From positions 372,001-436,000 of the forward strand of contig NZ_CP034072.1 of the NCBI RefSeq assembly GCF_003855255.1: 64,000 nucleotides of DNA, given 5' to 3'. Position numbers and translations under genes: made by a program. Below the pieces are notes generated by a model. That model saw nothing but the letters and a program-made list of their open reading frames with translations. It was not told where the DNA came from and did not search any database. The number at the start of each line of letters is the position of its first letter. Position 1 is the first letter of the stretch. This document shows, one piece after another, positions 1 through 11,600 of the stretch. Source of the DNA: Mycolicibacterium nivoides (GTDB lineage Bacteria; Actinomycetota; Actinomycetes; Mycobacteriales; Mycobacteriaceae).

Positions 1-1
1 G

Positions 2-2797
2 CAGATCCTGGCCGATACGCAGGGCAACGTGATGCACCTGTTCGAGCGGGATTGCAGCGTGCAGCGGCGGCACCAGAAGGTGATCGAGCTGGCACCCGCG
101 CCGAATCTGGATCCTGCTCTGCGCGAACAGATTTGCGCGGATGCGGTGGCCCTGGCCCGCCAGATCGGCTACAGCTGCGCGGGCACCATCGAGTTCCTGC
201 TCGACGAGCGCGGTCATCACGTGTTCATCGAGTGCAATCCACGGATCCAGGTCGAGCACACGGTGACCGAGGAGATCACCGATGTGGACCTGGTGGGCTC
301 ACAGTTGCGGATCGCGGCCGGGGAGAGCCTGGCCGATCTGGGTTTGAGCCAGGACTCGCTGGTCATTCGCGGGGCGGCGATGCAGTGCCGGATCACGACC
401 GAGGATCCGGCCAACGGATTCCGTCCGGACACCGGCCGGATCACCGCCTACCGATCGCCCGGTGGCGCCGGCATCCGCCTGGACGGTGGATCCAACCTGG
501 GTGCGGAGATCTCCGCGCATTTCGACTCGATGCTGGTCAAGCTGACCTGTCGTGGACGGGACTTCTCCACGGCCGTCTCACGGGCCCGCCGTGCCCTGGC
601 CGAGTTCCGCATCCGCGGTGTGTCGACGAACATCCCGTTCCTGCAGGCCGTGATCGAGGATCCGGATTTCCGTGCCGGACGGGTCACGACGTCGTTCATC
701 GACGATCGCCCGCAGTTGCTGACCGCGCACACCCCTGCCGATCGCGGTACCAAGATCTTGAACTACCTGGCCGATATCACCGTGAACAAGCCGAACGGGG
801 AACGGCCGACGGGGGTGTATCCGCAGGACAAACTGCCTGCGCTGGATCTGTCGTCGGTACCGGCGCCGGGCTCCAAGCAACGCCTGATCGAGTTGGGGCC
901 CGAAGGCTTCGCGCGGTGGATGCGTGACAGCAAGGCGGTCGGGGTCACCGACACGACGTTCCGTGATGCGCACCAGTCACTGTTGGCCACCCGGTTGCGG
1001 TCCACCGGCCTGCTGAAGGTGGCGCCGTATGTGGCCCGGACGATGCCGCAGTTGCTGTCCATCGAGTGCTGGGGTGGCGCGACTTACGATGTGGCGCTTC
1101 GGTTCCTGAAGGAAGATCCGTGGGAGCGGCTGGCCGCCCTGCGGGAGGCGGTCCCCAATATCTGTCTGCAGATGTTGCTGCGGGGCCGCAACACCGTGGG
1201 ATACACGCCGTATCCGGAATTGGTGTGTTCGGCCTTTGTAGAAGAAGCAGCGGCGACTGGAATCGACATCTTCCGGATCTTCGATGCGCTCAACAACGTC
1301 GAGTCGATGCGCCCGGCGATCGATGCGGTCCGCGAGACGGGCACGGCCATCGCCGAAGTGGCGATGTCCTACACCGGGGATCTCAGCAACCCCAGCGAGA
1401 ACCTGTACACGCTGGACTACTACCTCAAGCTGGCCGAGCAGATCGTCGATGCGGGCGCGCACGTGCTCGCGATCAAGGACATGGCCGGGTTGTTGCGTCC
1501 GCACTCGGCGCACACGCTGGTCTCGGCGTTGCGGTCGCGGTTCGACCTGCCGGTGCATGTGCACACCCATGACACTCCGGGTGGGCAGCTGGCGACGTAC
1601 CTGGCGGCCTGGCAGGCCGGGGCGTCGGCGGTGGACGGTGCCGCGGCCCCGTTGGCCGGCACCACCAGTCAGCCTGCGTTGTCCTCGATCGTGGCCGCCG
1701 CCGCGCACACCGAGTACGACACCGGGTTGTCGCTGGACGCGGTCTGCGATCTTGAGCCCTACTGGGAGGCGTTGCGGAAGGTCTACGCGCCATTCGATGT
1801 TGCGGCGTCGGGTCCTCCATGTCCGACCGGGCGGGTGTACACCCACGAGATCCCCGGCGGACAGTTGAGCAACCTGCGCCAGCAGGCCATCGCCCTGGGG
1901 CTGGGGGACCGGTTCGAGGAGATCGAGACCAGCTATGCCGCGGCCGATCGGGTACTGGGCCGGCTGGTGAAGGTGACCCCGTCGAGCAAGGTGGTCGGGG
2001 ATCTGGCGCTGGCGCTGGTGGGTGCCGGGGTCAGCGCGCAGGAATTCGCCGCCGATCCAGCCCGCTACGACATCCCCGACAGCGTGATCGGGTTCCTGCG
2101 TGGCGAACTCGGCGATCCTCCTGGCGGATGGCCGGAACCGTTGCGCACCAAGGCACTTGAGGGCAGGGAACCGGCCAAGCCGATTCAGGAGCTCTCGGTC
2201 GAGGACGAGGCGCTGCTGGCGGCGCCCGGGCCCAAGCGTCAGGCGGCGTTGAACCGGTTGCTGTTCCCGGCGCCGACCAAGGAGTTCGAGGCGCACCGCG
2301 AAATCTACGGCGACACCTCGAGCCTGAGCGCCAACCAGTTCTTCTACGGGCTGCGCTACGGCGAGGAGCATCGCGTCGAGCTCGAGCGCGGTGTGCAGTT
2401 GCTGATCGGTCTTGAGGCGATCTCGGATGCCGACGAGCGCGGGATGCGCACGGTGATGTGCATTCTCAACGGGCAGCTGCGTCCGATCACGGTGCGCGAC
2501 CGCAGCATCGCCAGTGAGGTCCCGGCGGCGGAGAAGGCTGACCGCAACAACCCGAATCATGTCGCGGCCCCGTTCGCGGGTGTGGTCACCGTCGGTGTCG
2601 CCGCGGGCGACACCGTGGAGGCGGGCGCGACCATCGCGACCATCGAGGCGATGAAGATGGAAGCCGCCATCACCGCCCCCAAGGCCGGCATCGTCGAACG
2701 CGTCGCGGTGGCTGCCACGGCGCAGGTCGAGGGTGGTGACCTCCTCGTGGTGGTCGGTTCGGCGGGCAGGAGCGAAGCGACCGGGGGATCGATCTGA
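2..2797 (+). CDS. pyc: Pyruvate carboxylase, 5'-truncated by the window edge
   Basis: Biotin-dependent enzyme that carboxylates pyruvate to oxaloacetate in the cytoplasm (anaplerosis). The frame is open from base 2, so the N-terminal third of the biotin carboxylase domain lies outside the window. Visible in order are the end of the biotin carboxylase domain ([20 protein letters not shown], then a biotin-carboxylase C-terminal region), the carboxyltransferase domain starting near [20 protein letters not shown] with the metal-site motif [10 protein letters not shown], the conserved PYC_OADA region, and a C-terminal biotinyl domain with EAMKMEA around base 2650, whose Lys is the biotin attachment site. 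One chain carrying all three functions is typical of actinobacterial Pyc. The stop codon overlaps the proposed rsmD start, suggesting cotranscription. Confidence 0.97.
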   Translation, partial: QILADTQGNVMHLFERDCSVQRRHQKVIELAPAPNLDPALREQICADAVALARQIGYSCAGTIEFLLDERGHHVFIECNPRIQVEHTVTEEITDVDLVGSQLRIAAGESLADLGLSQDSLVIRGAAMQCRITTEDPANGFRPDTGRITAYRSPGGAGIRLDGGSNLGAEISAHFDSMLVKLTCRGRDFSTAVSRARRALAEFRIRGVSTNIPFLQAVIEDPDFRAGRVTTSFIDDRPQLLTAHTPADRGTKILNYLADITVNKPNGERPTGVYPQDKLPALDLSSVPAPGSKQRLIELGPEGFARWMRDSKAVGVTDTTFRDAHQSLLATRLRSTGLLKVAPYVARTMPQLLSIECWGGATYDVALRFLKEDPWERLAALREAVPNICLQMLLRGRNTVGYTPYPELVCSAFVEEAAATGIDIFRIFDALNNVESMRPAIDAVRETGTAIAEVAMSYTGDLSNPSENLYTLDYYLKLAEQIVDAGAHVLAIKDMAGLLRPHSAHTLVSALRSRFDLPVHVHTHDTPGGQLATYLAAWQAGASAVDGAAAPLAGTTSQPALSSIVAAAAHTEYDTGLSLDAVCDLEPYWEALRKVYAPFDVAASGPPCPTGRVYTHEIPGGQLSNLRQQAIALGLGDRFEEIETSYAAADRVLGRLVKVTPSSKVVGDLALALVGAGVSAQEFAADPARYDIPDSVIGFLRGELGDPPGGWPEPLRTKALEGREPAKPIQELSVEDEALLAAPGPKRQAALNRLLFPAPTKEFEAHREIYGDTSSLSANQFFYGLRYGEEHRVELERGVQLLIGLEAISDADERGMRTVMCILNGQLRPITVRDRSIASEVPAAEKADRNNPNHVAAPFAGVVTVGVAAGDTVEAGATIATIEAMKMEAAITAPKAGIVERVAVAATAQVEGGDLLVVVGSAGRSEATGGSI

Positions 2798-3348
2798 CCC
2801 GCATCATCGCCGGTGCGCTCGGCGGGCGGCGGATTGCGGTGCCCCGCAGCGGCACCCGACCCACCTCAGATCGGGTCAGGGAGGCTGTGTTCAACGCGTT
2901 GACGGCGCGGCTGGATTTCGCGGGATTGTCCGTGCTTGATCTGTACGCCGGTTCGGGAGCGCTTGGCCTGGAAGCGCTTTCGCGTGGTGCGACCTCGGCG
3001 ACCTTTGTCGAGGCCGACGCGCGCGCGGCTGCCGTCATCACCGAGAACATCGCCTCCCTGGGCGTTCGCGGGGCCACCGTGCGCCGCGGCACTGTCGAGA
3101 CCGTGCTGGCCGGGGGCGCCACGCGGCCGGTGGATCTGGTGTTCGCCGACCCGCCCTACGATCTCGACGACGGTGCGGTCGATGCGATGCTCGTGGCGTT
3201 GGCCGACGCCGGGTGGGTGACCCCCGGCAGCGTCGTGCTGGTGGAGCGGCGCGCGTCGAGCCGGCCGGCGAGCTGGCCCGCGGGCTGGGACGAGCTGAGT
3301 ACCCGGCGATACGGCGATACCCGCGTCGAACTCGCCGAAGTGGGCTAG
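2794..3348 (+). CDS. rsmD: 16S rRNA (guanine(966)-N2)-methyltransferase RsmD
   Basis: SAM-dependent methyltransferase of the small ribosomal subunit rRNA. The Rossmann motif [20 protein letters not shown] and the catalytic DPPY motif ([10 protein letters not shown]) are both present. The conserved N-terminus [16 protein letters not shown] is encoded from base 2797 on, but the frame holds no ATG, GTG or TTG between a stop at 2737 and that point. The only start-like codon is CTG at 2794, overlapping the pyc stop (CTGA). A GTG at 2839 would remove about 15 conserved residues. I therefore propose the CTG start, giving 184 residues, which is normal for the family. The gene follows pyc directly and precedes coaD, as in M. 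tuberculosis. Confidence 0.9.
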   Translation: MTRIIAGALGGRRIAVPRSGTRPTSDRVREAVFNALTARLDFAGLSVLDLYAGSGALGLEALSRGATSATFVEADARAAAVITENIASLGVRGATVRRGTVETVLAGGATRPVDLVFADPPYDLDDGAVDAMLVALADAGWVTPGSVVLVERRASSRPASWPAGWDELSTRRYGDTRVELAEVG

Positions 3349-3386
3349 CGGATCCGTTGATACGGCGGCCTGTACCGTCGTCACCC

Positions 3387-3863
3387 ATGAGTGGCGCGGT
3401 ATGCCCCGGCTCCTTCGACCCGGTGACCCTTGGCCATGTCGACATCTTCGAGCGTGCGGCTGCGCAGTTCGACGAGGTCGTGGTGGCGGTTCTGGTGAAC
3501 CCCAACAAGAAGGGCATGTTCGATCTCGACGAGCGCATCGCGATGATCGCCGAGTCGACCACGCACCTGCCGAATCTGCGGGTCGAGTCCGGTCAGGGCC
3601 TGGTGGTCGATTTCGTCAAGACGCGCGGGCTCACCGCGATCGTCAAGGGTCTGCGCACCGGTACGGACTTCGAATATGAGCTGCAGATGGCGCAGATGAA
3701 CAAGCATGTGGCCGGAGTCGACACGTTCTTCGTCGCGACCACCCCGCAGTACTCGTTTGTGTCGTCGTCGCTGGCCAAGGAGGTCGCCTCCCTGGGCGGC
3801 GACGTTTCTGCGCTGCTTCCCGAGCCGGTCAATCGCAGGTTGCAGGCCAAACTGAACGGCTGA
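3387..3863 (+). CDS. coaD: Phosphopantetheine adenylyltransferase CoaD
   Basis: Transfers AMP from ATP to 4'-phosphopantetheine, the penultimate step of coenzyme A synthesis. The N-terminus [20 protein letters not shown] carries the nucleotidyltransferase (T/H)xGH motif, and the C-terminal half has [15 protein letters not shown], which corresponds to the family's second nucleotide-binding motif. The ATG at 3387 gives 158 residues, the usual size; an in-frame longer reading from 3213 would add non-conserved sequence overlapping rsmD. It is often mislabelled kdtB. The next gene is sepIVA, only 110 bp away. Confidence 0.97.
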   Translation: MSGAVCPGSFDPVTLGHVDIFERAAAQFDEVVVAVLVNPNKKGMFDLDERIAMIAESTTHLPNLRVESGQGLVVDFVKTRGLTAIVKGLRTGTDFEYELQMAQMNKHVAGVDTFFVATTPQYSFVSSSLAKEVASLGGDVSALLPEPVNRRLQAKLNG

Positions 3864-3973
3864 CGCCGGTTGCCGGGCATGGTCCGGCGGCGACACACCG
3901 ATTGTGCTCCCAAGTCACAGGCGTAACACCAGGCACACTGGTTACTAACAACGACGACCTGGAGGGTTTTGCC

Positions 3974-4711
3974 GTGTACCGAGTTTTTGAAGCGCTCGAC
4001 GAGCTCGGCGCGATCGTCGAAGAAGCGCGTGGTGTGCCGATGACCGCCGGTTGCGTGGTCCCGCGCGGTGATGTGCTCGAACTGATCGATGACATCAAGG
4101 ACGCGATCCCCGGTGAGCTCGACGATGCCCAGGACGTGCTCGACGCGCGTGATTCGCTGCTGCGCGAGGCCAAGGAACACTCCGAGTCGGTGATGTCCAA
4201 GGTCAATGCCGACGCCGACGGCATGATCAATCACGCCAGGGGTGAGGCCGACCGACTGCTGGCCGACGCCAAGGCGCAGGCCGACCGGATGGTCGCCGAG
4301 GCCCGTCAGCACAGTGAGCGCATGGTCGGCGAGGCGCGTGAAGAGGCGGCGCGGGTCGCGACCGCGGCGAAGCGTGAGTACGACGCGACCACGGGCCGCG
4401 CCAAGGCCGAAGCCGATCGTCTGATCGAGAACGGCAACATCTCCTACGAGAAGGCCGTACAAGAGGGCATCAAGGAGCAACAGCGCCTGGTGTCGCAGAC
4501 CGAGATCGTCTCGACCGCCACCGCCGAGGCCACCCGGCTCGTCGACGCGGCGCACGCCGAGGCCGACCGGCTTCGCGGCGAGTGCGACATCTACGTCGAC
4601 AGCAAACTGGCTGAGTTCGAGGACTTCCTCAACGGCACGCTGCGCTCCGTCGGCCGCGGACGTCACCAACTACGCACGACCGCCGGCACGCACGACTACG
4701 CCACCCGCTGA
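3974..4711 (+). CDS. sepIVA: DivIVA-like septation factor SepIVA
   Basis: Cytoplasmic coiled-coil protein of the DivIVA family that acts in mycobacterial septation and polar growth; M. tuberculosis Rv2927c is the counterpart. The N-terminus (YRVFEALDELGAIVEEARGV, then MTAGCVVPRGDVLELIDDIK) is the conserved membrane/DivIVA-type head. Residues from about 60 to 220 form a long Ala/Glu/Arg-rich heptad-repeat coiled coil (repeated EADRL and AEAxR patterns). GTG at 3974 is preceded by GGAGGG (3961-3966) and gives 245 residues, matching the known protein. The C-terminus is a short basic tail. The head sequence is diagnostic, so confidence is high. Confidence 0.93.
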   Translation: MYRVFEALDELGAIVEEARGVPMTAGCVVPRGDVLELIDDIKDAIPGELDDAQDVLDARDSLLREAKEHSESVMSKVNADADGMINHARGEADRLLADAKAQADRMVAEARQHSERMVGEAREEAARVATAAKREYDATTGRAKAEADRLIENGNISYEKAVQEGIKEQQRLVSQTEIVSTATAEATRLVDAAHAEADRLRGECDIYVDSKLAEFEDFLNGTLRSVGRGRHQLRTTAGTHDYATR

Positions 4712-4778
4712 CGACCTTGCACAGTTGTCGGTGTGCACTGCGTCGTGACGTGATCTGATACCGCCGTAGGATCGATGC

Positions 4779-5392
4779 ATGGCGACGCATGCGAAATCAG
4801 CTGGACGGGGAGGGCCTGAGAGGCGCTTTGATTCCCGGTCGCCGCTGGTGATCGATGTCTCCCGACTCGGCCGGCGCCCGGGTTCGTTCCTGGCTTACCA
4901 GGAGACGGTGCCGAGTCCGGTGCGGATCGGGGCCGAGCTGGTCGCCATCGAGAAGGGCGCACCGCTCGACCTCGACCTGCAATTGCAGTCGGTGTCGGAG
5001 GGCGTGCTGGTCAGTGGGACCGTATCGGCCCCCACCGTCGGCGAATGTGCGCGCTGCCTGACCGAACTCACCGGTGACGTCGAGATCGACCTCACCGAGC
5101 TCTACGCGTACCCCGACAGCACTACCGACGAGACGACCGAGGCCGACGAGATGGGCCGGGTGGGCGCCTCCGGTCATGCCGACACGGTGAACCTGGAACA
5201 GCCGATCATCGACGCTGTCGGATTGGCGTTGCCGTTCTCCCCGCTGTGCCGTCCTGACTGCCCGGGACTGTGCCCCGATTGCGGTGTCGCACTGGCCACC
5301 GCAGAGCCGGGGCACCACCACGACAAGATCGATCCCCGCTGGGCCAAGCTGGCGGCGATGATGCCCGACGACGAGCGCCCCGGGGGCGACGA

Positions 5393-5396
<4 letters not shown>
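4779..5396 (+). CDS. DUF177 (YceD-type) protein, zinc-ribbon-like Cys cluster
   Basis: Member of the DUF177/YceD family, usually linked with 23S rRNA processing and, in many bacteria, encoded beside rpmF; here it is beside rnc, as in mycobacteria (Rv2926c). The 205-residue protein shows CARCLTEL in the middle and a C-terminal block CRPDCPGLCPDC around residues 150-165, resembling a zinc ribbon. Its last codon overlaps the rnc GTG start (GTGA), so the two are translationally coupled. The exact molecular role in mycobacteria is not established. Confidence 0.9.
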
Positions 5397-6094
<698 letters not shown>

Positions 6095-6100
6095 GCACCG

Positions 6101-6967
6101 ATGCCCGAACTGCCCGAGGTAGAGGTCGTCCGCCGCGGGTTGCAGGAACATGTTGCGGGCAAGACGATTTCAGCGGTACGCGTGCATCATCCGCGTGCCG
6201 TACGCCGTCACGAGGCCGGTCCCGCCGATCTGACCGCGCGACTGCTGGGCGCCCGCATCACCGGAACCGGCCGCCGGGGCAAGTACCTCTGGCTGACGCT
6301 GGGGGAGGATGGCAGCCAGGACGCGACCGATGCCCTGGTGGTGCATCTGGGGATGAGCGGCCAGATGCTGTTGGGGCCGCTGCGCGACGACCGGCATCTG
6401 CGGATCGCCGCGCTGCTCGACGACGGCACGGCCCTGAGCTTCGTCGACCAACGGACGTTCGGGGGCTGGCAGCTGGCCGATCTGGTGACGGTCGACGGCG
6501 CCGCGTTGCCCGAGCCTGTCGCTCACATCGCGCGCGATCCGCTCGACCCGCGCTTCGATCGAGACAGCGTGGTTACCGTGTTGCGGCGCAAGCACTCTGA
6601 GATCAAGCGTCAGCTGCTCGACCAGACCGTGGTATCTGGTATCGGCAACATCTACGCCGACGAGGCGCTGTGGCGGACCAAGGTCAACGGCGCCAGAACC
6701 GCCGCCCTGCTGCCGCGCCGCCGGCTGGCCGAAGTGCTCGATGCCGCCGCCGCGGTGATGACCGATGCGCTCAGCCAGGGTGGTACGTCATTCGATTCGC
6801 TCTATGTGAACGTCAACGGCGAATCGGGCTACTTCGAGCGGTCTTTGGACGCCTACGGCCGCGAAGGGGAGCCGTGCCGGCGGTGCGGCGCGGTGATGCG
6901 CCGCGAGAAGTTCATGAACCGATCGTCGTTCTACTGCCCGAAATGTCAGCCCCGTCCCCGGGGCTGA
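6101..6967 (+). CDS. mutM: Formamidopyrimidine-DNA glycosylase (Fpg/MutM)
   Basis: Bifunctional DNA glycosylase/AP lyase that removes 8-oxoguanine and formamidopyrimidines. The mature N-terminus PELPEVE supplies catalytic Pro2 and Glu3. The helix-two-turn-helix region contains [15 protein letters not shown], and the C-terminus carries the zinc finger CRRCG...FYCPKC. At 288 residues it is full length. It converges on the leftward membrane protein gene with a 10-bp gap. Confidence 0.98.
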   Translation: MPELPEVEVVRRGLQEHVAGKTISAVRVHHPRAVRRHEAGPADLTARLLGARITGTGRRGKYLWLTLGEDGSQDATDALVVHLGMSGQMLLGPLRDDRHLRIAALLDDGTALSFVDQRTFGGWQLADLVTVDGAALPEPVAHIARDPLDPRFDRDSVVTVLRRKHSEIKRQLLDQTVVSGIGNIYADEALWRTKVNGARTAALLPRRRLAEVLDAAAAVMTDALSQGGTSFDSLYVNVNGESGYFERSLDAYGREGEPCRRCGAVMRREKFMNRSSFYCPKCQPRPRG

Positions 6968-6977
6968 CCCGGACGGA

Positions 6978-7778
6978 TCACGGCATGCTGGGCATGCCCG
7001 GCATATCGGACATGCAGATCTTCCACGATCCGCTTTCCTTGCGCAGGTACAACTTGCCGGGGCCGGCGCTGCTGGAGATGTCGACGACGGCCTTGCTCCC
7101 GTTCACCGTGATCTTGGTGATCTCTGCCGTCCCGCTGGAATCAGTGGTCTTCGGAATGTCGATGGCATCCAGACCGCCGATCTTGTCGAACAGGTCCTGA
7201 TCCGCCTGGCAGAAATAGGGCAGGGCTTCGTTGAGGTCGCTGCTGCTCGACATCACCTCATCGAGGAAATCCCGGACCTCCTGCTCGGCCGCGCTCTCGC
7301 TGGACGACTGTGACGACCCCGCGTTGGTGCGGCCGTCCTTCGAGTCGCCGCTCAACGCGAAGATGGCGATGCCGCCGACCAGGATCACCACGGCCAGTAC
7401 GGCGCCGGCGATCGCCAGCCACTTACCGTTGCCGCTCTTGGGTGGCTGGGGAGCGGGATAGCCGTACGGCTGCTGCGGCGCGCCGTAAGGCGGCTGGGCT
7501 CCGTAGGGCGAGCCGTAGGGCTGCTGGGGCGCTCCGTATGGAGCTCCATATGGAGACTGGGGCTGCTGGGGTGCCCCGTAGGGCTGCTGAGGTGCGCCGT
7601 AGGGCGAGCCGTAGGGCTGCTCGGGCTGCTGAGGTGCGCCGTAAGGCGAGCCGTAGGGCTGCTCGGGGTTGGCACCGGTGTTCGGATACCCCTGAGGCCC
7701 GCCCGGCTGATACGGCTGCTGCCAGGGCTCGGGGGAGCCTGATGGCGGGGTGGGCGGATTGCTCGGCGGGTACGTCAC
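6978..7778 (-). CDS. Pro/Tyr/Gly-rich single-pass membrane protein, DUF4878-like domain
   Basis: Unnamed membrane protein of 266 residues. The first 115 residues are a low-complexity cytoplasmic region built of SPYGAPQQPYG-type repeats. One transmembrane helix follows (WLAIAGAVLAVVILVGGIAIFAL, roughly 120-143), then an acidic/Ser-rich linker and an outside domain of about 110 residues ending in SGSWKICMSDM. The outside part resembles the DUF4878/lumazine-binding-like fold of mycobacterial proteins. GTG at 7778 is preceded by GAGGAG. A paralogue with the same layout lies at 26813-27442. Function unknown; the repeats suggest protein-protein contacts. Confidence 0.8.
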   Translation of the reverse strand: MTYPPSNPPTPPSGSPEPWQQPYQPGGPQGYPNTGANPEQPYGSPYGAPQQPEQPYGSPYGAPQQPYGAPQQPQSPYGAPYGAPQQPYGSPYGAQPPYGAPQQPYGYPAPQPPKSGNGKWLAIAGAVLAVVILVGGIAIFALSGDSKDGRTNAGSSQSSSESAAEQEVRDFLDEVMSSSSDLNEALPYFCQADQDLFDKIGGLDAIDIPKTTDSSGTAEITKITVNGSKAVVDISSSAGPGKLYLRKESGSWKICMSDMPGMPSMP

Positions 7779-7916
7779 GGTGCTCCTCGGCGAAGTCGGT
7801 CTGCCGAGTCTATCGTCGCTGCATGGTTCACCGCTGTGGTGAACTGGGGCCCCCAAGCAGGGTGCGCGGCCATCACCGCTGGAATAACAGTGTGTCGCGA
7901 CGTGTAGAAATACCGC

Positions 7917-8324
7917 ATGACCGAACTTTGGGTTGACCGCACCGGCGTGCGCCGGTATGTCGGGCGCAGTTCGCGCGGTGCAGAGGTACTCGTCGGCAGT
8001 GAGGACGTCGAGGGCGTGTTCACCCCGGGTGAGCTGATGAAGATCGCCCTCGCGGCGTGCAGCGGGATGTCCAGCGATCAGCCACTGCGCCGGCGTCTGG
8101 GCGACGACTATCCGGCGACCATCAGGGTGTCCGGGCCGGCGGACCGGGAGCAGGAGCGCTACCCGCTGCTGGAGGAGAAACTCGAAATCGACCTGTCGGG
8201 TCTTTCGGAGTCCGAGGTGGCCAGGCTGTTGACCGTGGTCGAGCGCGCCATCGACCAGGTCTGCACGGTGGGCCGCACCCTCAAGTCCGGCACCGAGGTG
8301 AAGTTCGAGGTCGCCACTCGATGA
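7917..8324 (+). CDS. OsmC family protein
   Basis: OsmC/Ohr-fold protein (Rv2923c counterpart), a family of small thiol peroxidases active on organic hydroperoxides. The 135-residue chain keeps two Cys residues in family positions: one in the helix motif [12 protein letters not shown] (about residue 46) and one in [13 protein letters not shown] (about 115). The gene starts with ATG at 7917, diverges from the membrane protein gene at 7778 and overlaps acyP by four bases (ATGA). Peroxidase activity is inferred from the family; the physiological substrate is unknown. Confidence 0.9.
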   Translation: MTELWVDRTGVRRYVGRSSRGAEVLVGSEDVEGVFTPGELMKIALAACSGMSSDQPLRRRLGDDYPATIRVSGPADREQERYPLLEEKLEIDLSGLSESEVARLLTVVERAIDQVCTVGRTLKSGTEVKFEVATR

Positions 8325-8629
8325 CCGGCCCGGAACTCCCCGCGGCCGGGCCCGACGCCGAAGTGCGTCTGAGTGCCTGGGTGCACGGTCATGTGCAGGG
8401 CGTGGGGTTCCGGTGGTGGACCCGGGCACGGGCGCTGGAGCTCGGTCTGACCGGGTTTGCTTCGAATCGGCCCGACGGCCGGGTGCACGTCGTGGCGCAG
8501 GGGCCGCGCGCGAAATGTCAGCGATTGCTTGAGCTGCTGCAGAGCGGTGAAACCCCAGGGTCGGTGGATAACGTCGTCGCAGATTGGGCGGATGCCGACG
8601 CCCCGATGGCGGGGTTTCACGAACGGTAG
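8321..8629 (+). CDS. acyP: Acylphosphatase
   Basis: Small hydrolase of acyl phosphates. The active-site Arg loop [16 protein letters not shown] and the catalytic Asn motif [12 protein letters not shown] are intact. ATG at 8321 overlaps the OsmC stop and gives 102 residues, slightly longer than the usual 90-95 because of a non-conserved N-terminal extension of about 17 residues. smc starts 26 bases downstream, the same arrangement as M. tuberculosis Rv2922A-Rv2922c. Confidence 0.95.
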   Translation: MTGPELPAAGPDAEVRLSAWVHGHVQGVGFRWWTRARALELGLTGFASNRPDGRVHVVAQGPRAKCQRLLELLQSGETPGSVDNVVADWADADAPMAGFHER

Positions 8630-8655
8630 CCGAGTCGGCGGTAGGGTTTGACTCC

Positions 8656-11600
8656 GTGCACCTCAAGAGTCTGACGCTGAAGGGCTTCAAGTCCTTCGCC
8701 TCGCCGACGACTCTGCGGTTCGAACCCGGCATCACCTGCGTCGTCGGCCCCAACGGGTCGGGCAAGTCGAACGTGGTCGACGCCCTCACCTGGGTGATGG
8801 GCGAGCAGGGCGCCAAGACCCTGCGCGGCGGCAAGATGGAGGACGTCATCTTCGCCGGTACGTCCTCGCGGGCGCCGCTGGGCCGCGCCGAGGTGACGCT
8901 GACCATCGACAACTCCGACAACGCGCTGCCGATCGAGTACTCCGAGGTGTCGATCACCCGCCGCGTGTTCCGTGACGGCGCAGGCGAATACGAGATTAAC
9001 GGCAGCAGCTGCCGGCTGATGGACGTTCAAGAACTGCTGAGTGATTCGGGCATCGGCCGCGAGATGCACGTCATCGTCGGCCAGGGCAAGCTCGCCGAGA
9101 TCCTGGAGTCGCGTCCCGAGGATCGCCGCGCCTTCATCGAGGAGGCCGCCGGGGTTCTCAAGCACCGCAAACGCAAGGAAAAGGCGGTCCGCAAGCTCGA
9201 CTCGATGGCGGCGAACCTGGCCCGTCTGACCGATCTGACAACCGAGTTGCGCCGCCAGCTCAAACCGCTGGGCCGCCAGGCCGAGATGGCGCGGCGCGCG
9301 GCGACGATCCAGGCCGATCTGCGTGACGCCCGCCTGCGCCTGGCCGCCGATGATCTGGTGAGAAGGCAGGTCGAGTTCCACAACACCAACCAGGCCGAGA
9401 CCACGCTGCGCCGCGAGCATGATGAGGCGACCGTCCGGCTGGAGACGTCGACGGTCGAACTGCAGGCGCACGAGGCCGCGGTGGCCGAACTGACCAGGCG
9501 CGCCGAGGCCGCCCAACAGACTTGGTTCCGGGCCTCGGCCCTGGCCGAACGGGTGAGCGCCACCGTGCGGATCGCGACCGACCGGGCCCAGTCGTTCGAG
9601 GCGGAGGCCGAGGTTTCCACCGGGCAGGACCCCGAGGCGCTGGAAGCCGAGGCCGACGAGGTCGCCGAGCTCGAGATGGAGCTGCTGGGCGAGCTCGAAG
9701 AGTCGCGCATCGTCTTGGAGAGTGCCCGCGCCGAGCTGGCCGAACGTGAACAGATCGCCGCGGAGGCCGAGCGGGCGCATCTGGCCGCGGCCCGGGCCGA
9801 GGCGGACCGTCGGGAGGGGCTGGCCCGGTTGGCCGGGCAGGTCGACACCATGCGCACCCGGGTCGAGTCGATCGACGACGGGGTCATGCGGATGTCGGTC
9901 AACATCGAGGAAGCCGCCGCCAAGGCCCAACTGACACGGGCCGAATTCGAGACTGTGCAGAGCCGGGTCAGCGAACTCGATGCCGGGGAAGTGGGTCTGG
10001 ACGAGCAGCACGACCGCTCGGTGGCAGCCCTGCGGATCGCCGATGAACGGGTGGCCGAACTGCAGTCGGCCGAGCGTGCCGCCGAACGGCAGGTCGCCTC
10101 GCTGCGGGCCCGCATCGAGGCCCTCTCCGTCAGCCTGGACCGACGCGACGGTGCTGCCTGGTTGCAGAAGAACCACAGCGGCTCAGGGCTTTTCGGCACC
10201 ATCGGGGAATTCCTGAAAGTGCAGCCGGGGCATGAGGTGGCGGTGGCCACCGTTCTGGGCGCCGCCGCCGACGCGTTGGCCGCCGAGGATTTCGGTGTTG
10301 CCGCCGCCGCCGTGGCCGCGCTCAAGGAATCCGACGGCGGGCGGGCCGCTCTGCTGCTGGGGGACTGGAAGGTCAACGGCTCGGCAGCATCGGGCACGCT
10401 TCCCGACGGCGCGATCTGGGCCAACGACGTGGTCACCGTCCCGGATCGGTTGCGCGGGGCGATCACCGCGATGTTGGCCGGGGTGGCGGTGGTGACCGAT
10501 CTGCCCGCCGGGGTGCAACTGGTGTCGGCGCGCCCGGACCTGCGCGCGGTGACCGCCGACGGCGATCTGGTCGGTGCCGGCTGGATCAGTGGTGGGTCCG
10601 ACCGCAAGCCCTCCACCCTTGAGATCAGTTCCGAGATCGACAAGGCGAGACACGAACTGGAGATCGTCGAGCGGCAGACCGGTGAGCTGGCGGCCGCATT
10701 GTCGGGGGCCCTGGCCGAGCAGGCGGCCCGACAGGAGTCGGCCGAAGAGGCGATGGCCGCGCTCAACGAATCCGACGCCGCGATCTCGGCCATCTACGAA
10801 CAGCTGGGCCGCCTGGGACAGGATGCCCGTGGCGCCGGTGACGAGTGGCAGCGGCTGATCCGCCAGCGCGACGAGCTCGAGGCCGGGCGCACCAAGACGG
10901 TCGAGGAACTCACCGAACTCGAGTCGCGGCTGCGCAACGCCGAACAGCTTCCGACGTTCGAGGCCGAGCCCGTGGACCGCCAGGCCTCGATGGCCGCCGC
11001 GGAGGCGGCGCGTTCGGTCGAGGTGGAGGCCCGGCTGTCGGTGCGTACAGCCGAAGAGCGAGCGAATGCGGTTCGCGGACGGGCTGATTCACTACGCCGC
11101 GCCGCTGCCGCCGAGCGCGAGGCTCGGGCGCGTGCGCAACGGGCCCGGGAGGCGCGCGAACATGCGGCGCGGGTGGCCGCGGCGGTGTCCGAAGCGGGAC
11201 GCATTGTGGCGGGGCGGTTGAGCGCTGTGGTTTCGGTGGCTTCGCGGATGCGCGACGAGCTGGCCACCGAGCGGCAGATTCGGGCCACCGCGCTGTCCCA
11301 GGTGCGCGAAGCGGTCACCGAACTCAACGCGAGGATCACGGCGCTGACCGATGCGCTGCACCGTGACGAGATGGCCAAAGCGCAAGCGTCCCTTCGTATC
11401 GAGCAGCTCGAGGCTCAGGTGCTCGAGCAGTTCGGGATGCCGGCCGCCGACCTGATCGCCGAGTACGGCCCCCAGGTGGCGCTGCCGCCCACCGAGCTGG
11501 AGATGGCGGAGTACGAGCAGGCGCGCGAGCGGGGCGAACAGGTTATGGCGCCCGCACCGATGCCGTTCGACCGGCCGACCCAGGAACGTCGGGCCAAGAA

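Noticed and set aside
977..2560. A 527-codon minus-strand frame inside pyc
   Set aside because: The plus strand encodes the conserved carboxyltransferase domain in the same place; the antisense product is Arg/Gln/Gly-rich without motifs.
3213..3386. Longer coaD start inside rsmD
   Set aside because: CoaD homology begins exactly at the ATG at 3387, giving the normal 158 residues.
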